Positions 1 through 5,572 of a stretch of 5,572 nucleotides of DNA are shown here, piece by piece. The stretch comes from Candidatus Bipolaricaulota bacterium (GTDB lineage: Bacteria > Bipolaricaulota > Bipolaricaulia > UBA7950 > UBA9294): assembly GCA_020350845.1 (NCBI GenBank), contig CP070725.1, positions 1,579,466 through 1,585,037 of the forward strand, written 5' to 3'. The notes under the pieces are model-generated. The model had not been told where the DNA came from and made no database searches. It was given only the letters and a program-made list of their open reading frames with translations. Both the position numbers and the translations under genes were made by a program. Each line of letters begins with the position of its first letter. Position 1 is the first letter of the stretch.

Positions 1-1120
1 GCAGGTCTTCGAGATCGCCGCCACCGAAGCCCCGCAGTGCGTCCTCTCCTTCGACGACGAGGAGGCTCCCGCCGAGCTGCCCGGAGAACGCGTCGAGCGT
101 CGCCAGCTCGAGCGCACTGAGATCCGCCAACGGGAAGCCGGCGACGAGGATCTGACGCACGCCGGCGAGACCTTCCACCGAAGGCACGGAGGAGGCGGTC
201 GAGTAGCTCCGTCCGGATCCCTCGAGAAGGGCCGCCACCGGCGGGTCGTCCTCCTTGGTGACGAGCAGGATGCGCGGCGTGTCGCTCGTGCGGGTGAAGG
301 CGGCGAGGGTGTCGTTCTCCACCCATACGTCGCTTGCTCGTCGCACGACCACGCGATACTCATAGCCGCCCTCGAGCAGAAGCTCGTCGTGGATCGTGAA
401 CCGGTTGATCCCGCGCACAAGAGGCTCAGTCGAGGTGTGAAGGAGCTCGTTCCCGCGGTAGACGGCAACCGTCGCCGGGCCGGGACGCTCGGCGCGGACA
501 TCGAAGCGCACCGCGAACGGCTGCCCCGGGGCGACCTCAGACGGGAGATCGAGCGCGGTCACGGCAACATCCTCAAGGACGGCGTTCCCGACGGGGATGC
601 ACGAGATCGCTGCGCCGGCCTGTTGCGCCTTGGCGACCGCCTCGTCGGCACCGCCGGTGAACCGCCCGTCACTGAGGAGGACGAGCTGTAGGGGCTCGCC
701 CGGCCGCTGAAGGGCAAGCGCGAGGGACAACGCCGAAGACGGATCGGTCGCCTCCCCGAGGGGCTCACTTGCCGCCTCGACGAGCGCCACCGCGGTCGGC
801 GCCGTCGCCGTGGCCGCGCGCTCGGCGAAGCAGATCACGGAGACGTCTCTCTCGGGATGTCCGGAGGCGACGGCCGCCATGCGCTCGGAAAGCTCTTCAA
901 CCGAGGTGGTCCGACGCACGCTCGGCGATCGATCGACAAGGAAGGCGATCCGCCCGTGTGCGTTCTCCATGATCCGGTGCGGCCCGGCGAGGGCGGCGAG
1001 AAGGAGCGCGGCGGCCACGGCGGCGGGCAGCAGCGCGATCCACTGCTTCCGGTAGACGATGAGCGCGGCAAGAATGGCGGCTCCGCCGAGGAGGACAAGC
1101 GGGCGAGCGAAGGCGATCAT
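1..1120 (-). CDS. VWA membrane protein with GATase1-like region, C-terminus cut by window edge
   Basis: This gene starts at ATG 1120 and is open through the left edge, giving 373 visible residues; I translated it directly from the complement. It opens MIAFARPLVLLGGAAILAAL, a first helix (~5-22), then a second helix (~28-46, ending AALAGP). The VWA domain follows with a full MIDAS: DRSPS (63-67), T125 in ATDPSSAL, and D151 in VLLSDGRFTGG. Residues ~185-277 form a beta-rich domain with features typical of this family (ERPGPATVAVYRG; VRGINRFTIHD; GGYEYRVVV; VENDTLAAF). From ~283 (RILLVTKEDD) a second alpha/beta domain begins, with ILVAGFPLADLSALELATLD (324-343) and LGGSLLVVEGEDALRGFGGG (349-368). 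This matches the GATase1-like fold found in ~800-900-residue VWA proteins; whether it carries an active-site Cys cannot be seen here. The start is in an ATGA overlap with the preceding gene and has GGAGG five bases upstream. The role is presumed to be as an envelope partner of the MoxR ATPase. The C-terminal half lies outside the window. Confidence 0.92.
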   Translation of the reverse strand, partial: MIAFARPLVLLGGAAILAALIVYRKQWIALLPAAVAAALLLAALAGPHRIMENAHGRIAFLVDRSPSVRRTTSVEELSERMAAVASGHPERDVSVICFAERAATATAPTAVALVEAASEPLGEATDPSSALSLALALQRPGEPLQLVLLSDGRFTGGADEAVAKAQQAGAAISCIPVGNAVLEDVAVTALDLPSEVAPGQPFAVRFDVRAERPGPATVAVYRGNELLHTSTEPLVRGINRFTIHDELLLEGGYEYRVVVRRASDVWVENDTLAAFTRTSDTPRILLVTKEDDPPVAALLEGSGRSYSTASSVPSVEGLAGVRQILVAGFPLADLSALELATLDAFSGQLGGSLLVVEGEDALRGFGGGDLEDL

Positions 1121-2916
1121 CGACGCCTCCACAAGGCAGGGAGGCGGTGGTAGAGCGTCGCCTCAAGAAGCAGGACGAGGAGCGCGAGGGCCGCAAGCGC
1201 TCCCCACAGGGGAAGCGGTGCGGTCGCCTCCGGCAGCGGGTCGTCCGCGGGCGGAACTTCGATCGGTGCCGGCGACGCGCCGGACTCGGTGACGGGCACG
1301 TTGACGCCCACCGCGTAGGTGCCGCCACGGGTCATCACGGCGTAGATCCCGGGAGCCTCGGGAACGAAGGTGCGTACGCCACGCCCCGTGTCCACGACGA
1401 TTCCGGACGGGGTGCGAATCGAGAGCGGCTCCCCCCTTCGCGCGAGATCGACCGGAGATCCGACAGCGGTTTCCGTGTCACCATCGATCGGCGCCGACGT
1501 TCGGGCGAAGTGGTCGAGCAGATTGCGTACCAGGAGAGGGAGATCGACGGTGATCGGCAGATTGGTACGTGCGAGATCGGGCATTAGGGCGACGACCTCG
1601 CGATCGAGCTCCGTCCACAGCACGAGGAGCGGATGGCCGCGCGACGCCAGCAGGACGGTGGCGCCGTCGGGAAGGACCGCTCCGGGGCTCTCCGGCACCT
1701 CGAGCGCGCCCACATCGACTCCCGCCAGCAGTGGATGGTCGAGCAGTGCGCGAACGGCTCCCACGGGCTGGGGCTCCCGAAGGGCGAGACTCCCCTCGAG
1801 GGCGGCGTGCAGCAGGAGGATGTTCCCGGAGATCGTCGACGGAAGCCGCGCATTGCGGGCGATGACGAGATCCACGTCGGTGGCGCTGGACGCAGAGATC
1901 TCCTCGACGTGCTCGATGAGGACCTCTCGCGCGGGGTCGGCGCGAAGCGCAGCCTCGACGAAGCGATCCCGATCGCCGACCCACAGGACACGGTACTCGA
2001 CGGGGCGGCCGAGCGCCGCGTAGCGCCGGTCGTCACCGGAGAAGCCGTCGGCGACGTCGATCTCTGCTGTGAACGCGAGCGCATCCGTCGGCCACAGCCT
2101 GACGACGGCGGCCGCTTCCTCCTGCGCACCGACGGTGATCTCGACGCTGGACCTTACAGTCCCGTCGCCGACCGTCGCGGTGATCACTTCCTGACGCGGA
2201 CTGCCGTTGCGCACCCGTAGGAAGGCGTGCACCGTGCCCTCTTCCGCCCCCTCCCGGACGTGGAACGCCACGATCCCGAGGTTCTCGCTGGGATCGGCGA
2301 CCCACTGCTCGACGCGAGGGAGCGCGAGACCGACAGCCCGATCCGAGAGCACGAACACCCGCGCAAAGCCACCGCGCTCCAGCCCTCGCAGGATCGTCTT
2401 CAGCAGCTCCGGACTGCCGTCGCCCTCCCACGTGGGTTCGACCGAGGCGATGGCGTCTCGTACAGACGACGCCTCCGACGTGGGCGGAAGGACGACGACC
2501 GGATGCTCGGAGAACGCGACCACCGCCGTAGAGGTCGCACCCAGCTCGGCAAGCACACGCAGCGCCTCCGCGCGCGCCGCGTCGATTCGGCGCACACCGT
2601 CGACGGATGACGCCCTCATACTCGCGCTGACGTCGATCACGATCGCCGCCGAACCGAGCCTCGACTGCGTACGGAGGAGCGCCGGACCGGCGATCGCGAC
2701 GGCGAGAAAGATGACCAGAAGCACCTGAAGGAGTAGAAGCGCATCGATACGCTCCCGGAACGTGGCGGCACGTGCCTCGGAATCGGCCTTGAGGCCACGC
2801 CAGAGGAAGAGTGCCGAGACCTCGACGCGTCGGCTCCGCGACCGCAGGAAGTAGAGGATGACGACGCCGGCGGCGGTGGCGAGCAGCGCGAGGCTCCCTG
2901 GAGACGAGAGGATCAC
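1117..2916 (-). CDS. BatA-like N-terminus plus VWA domain, three-helix membrane protein
   Basis: This is a complete 599-residue protein starting at GTG 2916. Residues 1-80 match the BatA/aerotolerance N-terminal domain: a first helix (~7-24) followed by a basic RSRSRR stretch, the SALFLWRGLKADSEARA segment, RERIDALLLLQ, and a second helix (~58-82) ending AGPALLR. The VWA domain follows, with MIDAS DVSAS (95-99) and FVLSD (188-192) giving the distal Asp. The usual MIDAS Thr is not obvious; the matching loop reads EGDGSPELL (164-172). Residues ~215-300 look like a beta-sandwich stalk. Residues ~306-470 (YRVLWVGDRDRFVEAAL onward, including ISGNILLLHA) resemble the later region of BatA/VWA proteins found in MoxR operons. 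A Pro-rich linker (~548-567) leads to a third helix (~570-589) and a basic LPALWRRR tail. I infer that the VWA part and long middle face the exterior, with short ends inside. It has no Cys and only two Lys. The N-terminus fits the family length, supporting the GTG. It starts in a GTGA overlap with the DUF58 gene. The specific role is unknown. Confidence 0.93.
   Translation of the reverse strand: MILSSPGSLALLATAAGVVILYFLRSRSRRVEVSALFLWRGLKADSEARAATFRERIDALLLLQVLLVIFLAVAIAGPALLRTQSRLGSAAIVIDVSASMRASSVDGVRRIDAARAEALRVLAELGATSTAVVAFSEHPVVVLPPTSEASSVRDAIASVEPTWEGDGSPELLKTILRGLERGGFARVFVLSDRAVGLALPRVEQWVADPSENLGIVAFHVREGAEEGTVHAFLRVRNGSPRQEVITATVGDGTVRSSVEITVGAQEEAAAVVRLWPTDALAFTAEIDVADGFSGDDRRYAALGRPVEYRVLWVGDRDRFVEAALRADPAREVLIEHVEEISASSATDVDLVIARNARLPSTISGNILLLHAALEGSLALREPQPVGAVRALLDHPLLAGVDVGALEVPESPGAVLPDGATVLLASRGHPLLVLWTELDREVVALMPDLARTNLPITVDLPLLVRNLLDHFARTSAPIDGDTETAVGSPVDLARRGEPLSIRTPSGIVVDTGRGVRTFVPEAPGIYAVMTRGGTYAVGVNVPVTESGASPAPIEVPPADDPLPEATAPLPLWGALAALALLVLLLEATLYHRLPALWRRR
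1126..1130 (-). promoter_or_regulatory. Shine-Dalgarno for the second VWA gene
   Basis: The minus strand reads GGAGG, CGTCG, ATG: a perfect core five bases before the ATG at 1120. It is embedded in the Arg codons that end the preceding protein (TGG AGG CGT CGA TGA). Confidence 0.85.
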
Positions 2917-3794
2917 TGCAGCACTCCCTGTGCACGGAACCTGCGGTACAGGAGTTCCTCCAGCGGAGCGTCCGTGGGCACGAGGAAGTAGGGGATCTGC
3001 AGTCCGGCAAGGAAGCTCTCGAGACGAGAGAGTTCGGCGTCGAGACGTTGGCGGTACTGCGCCAACGTGCGGCGGCCGATGTCAAGCTCGAGATGCTGCG
3101 CGGATTCGGCTTCCGTGATGCGCACGCTGCCCTCGAGAGCGGGGTCGAGTTCCTCGCGCGCGAGGAGCTGCACGACGACCACGCGATCCCCGCGCACGCG
3201 CAGCCGTGAGATCCCCTCTTCGTAGCCGCGATCCGTGAGCAGATCTCCGATAACGAACACCAGGCCGCTCTCGTGCGAGTGGGCAACATACTGCGCGAGC
3301 GCCTCATCCATGGCCGTCGGCCGCTCGGCGCTGAGCCCCTGCAGCAGACGCAGAACGTGCCCCATCTGACGCATCCCGTGACGCGGCGGAATGCCGGGGA
3401 GAAGCCGCTCGGCGAAGGGGTAGACGCCGACGCGCTCGAGTCCGTTCAGTCCGAGGTAGGAGAGGGCGGCGCAAAGGCGTCCCGCGTAGCGGAGCTTCGA
3501 CGGCTGACCGAGCGACATCGAAGCGGAGCAGTCGACGAGAAGGGTCACCGGCAGATCCACCTCGTGAACGAAGCTCTTGACGAGGACGCGATCGAGTCTC
3601 CCGTAGATGTTCCAGTCGACGTAGCGCAGATCATCGCCCGGGCAGTACTCGCGGTAGTCCGCGAACTCCAAGCTGACGCCCGCACGTCTCGAGGCATGGA
3701 CTCCGGACAGGCGCCCCTTCCATCGACCGCGCACGATGAATCGCAGGTTCGCAAGACGCTCGAGGAATTCGGTGTCGATCAGCGCTTCGGTCAT
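2913..3794 (-). CDS. DUF58 domain protein with VWA-like fold (short soluble form)
   Basis: This is a 293-residue DUF58 protein, the usual MoxR neighbour. The DUF58 signature is clear: SLEFADYREYCPGDDLRYVD (41-60) followed by WNIYGRLDRVLVKSF (61-75). It then runs into a VWA-like half with the MIDAS sequence DCSAS (88-92), a candidate MIDAS Thr at T160 (RPTAMDEAL) and Asp at D184 (FVIGD). No membrane helix is visible, so this is the short cytosolic form rather than the ~400-residue form with an N-terminal membrane hairpin. I chose ATG 3794 because it makes an ATGA overlap with the moxR-like stop and has AGGTGA upstream, matching the complement of the 16S rRNA 3' end. An upstream in-frame GTG at 3815 would add seven residues (VVDDQGD after the alternative initiator is counted) and is less likely. 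The proposed role is adaptor or partner of the MoxR ATPase, binding a divalent metal at the MIDAS; its biochemical activity is not established for the family. Confidence 0.95.
   Translation of the reverse strand: MTEALIDTEFLERLANLRFIVRGRWKGRLSGVHASRRAGVSLEFADYREYCPGDDLRYVDWNIYGRLDRVLVKSFVHEVDLPVTLLVDCSASMSLGQPSKLRYAGRLCAALSYLGLNGLERVGVYPFAERLLPGIPPRHGMRQMGHVLRLLQGLSAERPTAMDEALAQYVAHSHESGLVFVIGDLLTDRGYEEGISRLRVRGDRVVVVQLLAREELDPALEGSVRITEAESAQHLELDIGRRTLAQYRQRLDAELSRLESFLAGLQIPYFLVPTDAPLEELLYRRFRAQGVLQ
2924..2928 (-). promoter_or_regulatory. Shine-Dalgarno for the BatA-like VWA gene, supports GTG start
   Basis: The minus strand reads GGGAG followed by seven bases (TGCTGCA) and then GTG at 2916. 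The spacing is ideal, and the stop codon of the DUF58 gene overlaps the start (GTGA), which supports the non-ATG start. Confidence 0.7.
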
Positions 3795-4774
3795 GTCACC
3801 TTGGTCGTCGACCACACCTCATCGAGAAGCGATGCGGTGGAGACGCCCTCCGCCTCGCCACGGAAGTTGAGGATCATCCGGTGCTGCAGCGCCATGGGAA
3901 AGACCGCCTCGATGTCGGCACGCCGCACGCCGCCCTCCCCCGCGAGGAATGCGTGCGCCTTGGCCGCTCGGACCAGGGCAATCGCCGCGCGTGGGCTCGC
4001 ACCATACTCGACGAAGTCGCGAACGCCGCCGGTGGCGAGCGGGTGAGCGGGGTGGGTCGCCAGTACGAGGCGAACGATGTAGCGGCGGAGTTCCGCGCCG
4101 ATGGGCATCTCCCAGACCGCGCGCCGCGCGAGGAAGATCTCGTCAGCGGAAGCGACCGCTTGGGGGAGGACGATCCCCTCGCCTTCCGTGTTGCGCTCGG
4201 CGATCGCCACCATCTCGTCCAGTGACGGATAGCTGAGGATCGCCTTGAGCATGAAGCGGTCGACCTGGGCCTCCGGAAGCGGATAGGTCCCCTCCATCTC
4301 GATCGGGTTCTGGGTCGCGAGCACGAGGAACGGCTCCTCGAGGTCATAGGTCGACGTCCCCACCGTGACCGTCCGCTCCTCCATCGCCTCGAGAAGCGCC
4401 GATTGCGTCTTCGGCGTCGCGCGGTTGATTTCGTCGGCAAGGACGATGTTCGCAAACACCGGCCCCCGGGAGAAGGTGAAGGTCCTGCGTCCGCTCTCCT
4501 CGGTGATGATGTCGGTTCCCACGATGTCTGCAGGCATCAGATCGGGCGTGAACTGGATGCGCGAGAAACGGAGCCCCAGCGCCGATGCCAGCGCCCGGAC
4601 GAGGAGCGTCTTCCCGAGTCCCGGGATCCCCTCGAGAAGGACGTTCCCCTCACACAGGAGCCCGATCAGGGCGGCGCATACGATCTGCTCGTGCCCGACG
4701 ATGACGGACGCGATCGCCTCCTGCAGCGCTGCCAGTGCCTGTTCCGCTCGCTCACACTCCGCTTCGGTGATCAT
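3791..4774 (-). CDS. MoxR-family AAA+ ATPase
   Basis: This is a complete 327-residue AAA+ ATPase of the MoxR family (AAA_3 core plus C-terminal lid), a normal length for the family. Visible motifs are Walker A GIPGLGKT (49-56), the family signature around QFTPDLMPADIVGTD (74-88), Walker B VLADEINR (111-118, with D114/E115), and PKTQSALLEAMEE (121-133). Sensor 1 is ATQNPIEMEGTYPLPEAQ (153-170), followed by the arginine-finger segment VDRF (171-174, R173). The sensor 2 arginine is in GASPRA (258-263, R262). All catalytic residues look intact. MoxR ATPases form hexamers and are thought to remodel or assemble client proteins together with VWA-domain partners, using ATP in the cytoplasm; the adjacent DUF58 and VWA genes fit that. 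The ATG at 4774 overlaps the preceding stop (ATGA) and has a strong AAGGAGG just upstream. No other start competes. The client is unknown. Confidence 0.97.
   Translation of the reverse strand: MITEAECERAEQALAALQEAIASVIVGHEQIVCAALIGLLCEGNVLLEGIPGLGKTLLVRALASALGLRFSRIQFTPDLMPADIVGTDIITEESGRRTFTFSRGPVFANIVLADEINRATPKTQSALLEAMEERTVTVGTSTYDLEEPFLVLATQNPIEMEGTYPLPEAQVDRFMLKAILSYPSLDEMVAIAERNTEGEGIVLPQAVASADEIFLARRAVWEMPIGAELRRYIVRLVLATHPAHPLATGGVRDFVEYGASPRAAIALVRAAKAHAFLAGEGGVRRADIEAVFPMALQHRMILNFRGEAEGVSTASLLDEVWSTTKVT
3796..3801 (-). promoter_or_regulatory. Shine-Dalgarno for the DUF58 gene, decides its start
   Basis: The minus strand reads AGGTGA, then C, then ATG at 3794. AGGTGA is complementary to the extreme 3' end of 16S rRNA (within AGGAGGTGATC), with the GG core about four bases plus from the ATG. 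This and the ATGA overlap favour start 3794 over the in-frame GTG at 3815. Confidence 0.6.
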
Positions 4775-5572
4775 GTTCCTCCTTGGGTGACGGCCTCGAA
4801 GTACCGCCTGATCAGCTCGCGATCGGCGGGATCGATGCCGCGCCGGTCGAGTATCGCGCGCAGGTCGTCGTAGTTGACGATGTACAGCCCGTCGCCTGAG
4901 CTTCCCGTACCTGCCGGCTCGAGGGGGACGCCACGGGTGACAAACTCCTCGAACTCCCCCTCGAGCCCGATCTCCCCATGAACCTCTGTCTCATAGAACG
5001 CGGGCTCACCCGTCTCGAGGTAGAGATCCGCCTCCTCCTCGAGTCCCTCCGTACCGCCGAGCATCCGCTCAATCGCCGGGGTCTCCCCCCCTTCACCGGG
5101 GCCGGAATCGGAGCCCGTCCTGCGCTGCCCACTCCCATCGCCTTGCGAGTGTTCCCCGCTCGCGGCCTGCGGCCCCTGAGGCTGCAACGCGTCCGGTTCG
5201 AGCTCGGGAGGGCTCCAAAGCTCCTCGGACGTCGCACCCGTACCCGGATCTGGCGGGATCCCCTCATCCGCCACCGGCGCGCTCCCCGCCTCCTCGTCGA
5301 AGAACTCCTGCAACTCCGAGAGCTGCTCTTCCACCGCTTGCGGATCCTCCGCCTCGAGCAGCTCCTCGAGGGCGTCACGAAGCGAGGAGTCGGGGAGTCC
5401 CGCGGCGATCGCTTCCAGCTCCTCGCGGAGCGCATCGGAGAGCCCCTCCCCGGCGGTCGAGCCGAGGGTCTCGAGCGCCTCACCGAGCAGCGAGAGTGCC
5501 ATCGACTGGGCGCCGAGCAGCTCGTCCAACGATCCGTCCGCGGGCCCCAGTGTGATCTCCGAGGACTCCACA
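4771..5572 (-). CDS. Acidic Lys-free hypothetical protein, C-terminal part (5' end outside window)
   Basis: This is the first visible gene of the operon. The frame is open to the right edge. A GTG at 5571 could be read as a start, but it sits on the edge with no upstream sequence visible, so I treat the gene as 5'-truncated; about 266 residues are visible. Residues ~13-95 (counting from that GTG) look alpha-helical and very Glu/Leu-rich, possibly coiled coil. Residues ~96-165 are a Pro/Gly/Ser/Gln-rich, probably disordered linker. Residues ~166-212 are again acidic. The end, ~229-260 (IVNYDDLRAILDRRGIDPAD followed by RELIRRYFEAV), resembles the conserved tail of large MoxR-operon-linked proteins, of the DUF4175-like kind, whose ends read roughly Y-x-x-x-(8-12)-IPP-x-x-R-x-LVR-x-YF. 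I see no Lys or Cys and no membrane helix in the visible part. The neighbouring MoxR start overlaps its stop codon. The function is unknown; the DUF4175-like assignment is an inference from the tail and the position. That it is a real gene is well supported by coupling and by conserved-looking ends. Confidence 0.8.
   Translation of the reverse strand, partial: VESSEITLGPADGSLDELLGAQSMALSLLGEALETLGSTAGEGLSDALREELEAIAAGLPDSSLRDALEELLEAEDPQAVEEQLSELQEFFDEEAGSAPVADEGIPPDPGTGATSEELWSPPELEPDALQPQGPQAASGEHSQGDGSGQRRTGSDSGPGEGGETPAIERMLGGTEGLEEEADLYLETGEPAFYETEVHGEIGLEGEFEEFVTRGVPLEPAGTGSSGDGLYIVNYDDLRAILDRRGIDPADRELIRRYFEAVTQGGT
4778..4784 (-). promoter_or_regulatory. Shine-Dalgarno for the MoxR-like ATPase gene
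   Basis: The minus strand reads AAGGAGG, then AAC, then ATG at 4774. The site lies within the last codons of the preceding gene (GGA GGA ACA TGA), so ribosomes ending that gene can restart here. The spacing is short (three bases) but the core is a perfect match. Confidence 0.85.

Noticed and set aside
389..691. 100-residue plus-strand open frame
   Set aside because: It lies opposite the well-supported VWA/GATase-like gene that covers 1-1120 on the minus strand and shows no family features.
1370..2220. Plus-strand open frames of 195-217 residues
   Set aside because: They are antisense to the BatA-like VWA gene, of low complexity and Arg/Ser-rich; best explained as codon-bias shadows.
2033..3307. 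424-residue open frame on the minus strand in another register
   Set aside because: It spans the end of the DUF58 gene and the start of the BatA-like gene, is strongly Arg/Ser-rich with no recognisable domain, and is the kind of shadow frame expected in GC-rich coding DNA.
3792..3815. Upstream GTG start at 3815 for the DUF58 gene
   Set aside because: It would overlap the MoxR gene by 25 bases, whereas ATG 3794 gives the same ATGA overlap seen at the other junctions, has AGGTGA upstream, and begins a normal DUF58 N-terminus.
3273..4046. 257-residue plus-strand open frame
   Set aside because: It is antisense to the MoxR and DUF58 genes, whose motifs are unambiguous; its translation has no coherent domain and no convincing initiation site.
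4771..5572. Recurrent CTCGAG and GATCG words suggesting repeats or a regulatory array
   Set aside because: They recur through the coding regions without regular spacing and correspond to frequent codon pairs such as Leu-Glu (CTC GAG) in GC-rich genes.

Overview
The window is a stretch of GC-rich bacterial chromosome that is coding almost from end to end, and every gene I can support lies on the minus strand. Read 5'->3' on that strand the order is: the C-terminal part of an acidic, lysine-free protein (5572-4771); a MoxR-family AAA+ ATPase (4774-3791); a short, soluble DUF58 protein (3794-2913); a three-helix membrane protein with a BatA-type N-terminus and a von Willebrand factor A (VWA) domain (2916-1117); and the N-terminal 373 residues of a second membrane-anchored VWA protein that enters a glutamine-amidotransferase-like (GATase1-like) region just before the window ends (1120-1). 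This last gene runs off the left edge.

Each of the four gene junctions is a 4-base stop/start overlap (ATGA, ATGA, GTGA, ATGA), and each start has a Shine-Dalgarno-like sequence inside the end of the previous gene. The window is therefore the interior of one tightly translationally coupled operon. Its promoter lies beyond position 5572 and its end lies before position 1. There is no intergenic stretch, RNA gene, mobile element, CRISPR array or terminator that I can support.

The gene set is a known type of locus, MoxR-DUF58-VWA (related to the Bat/aerotolerance and other MoxR-associated clusters). In the general model, the MoxR ATPase acts as a chaperone-like remodeller working with MIDAS-bearing VWA proteins, often at the membrane or cell envelope. 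Here that would give one hexameric ATPase, one cytosolic DUF58 adaptor, two membrane VWA proteins, and a large acidic partner of unknown function. The client or substrate cannot be read from the sequence.

Organism: GC content is clearly high (my impression is mid-60s percent), Arg is used strongly in preference to Lys, and GTG starts occur. This operon architecture is seen across several high-GC phyla, such as Chloroflexota-like, Gemmatimonadota-like, Planctomycetota-like and deep Bacillota-like lineages. I cannot assign a phylum from this window alone. I see nothing that looks horizontally acquired. The interesting points are the operon composition, the unusual acidic first protein, and the division of labour between the two VWA proteins, rather than a wholly new system.
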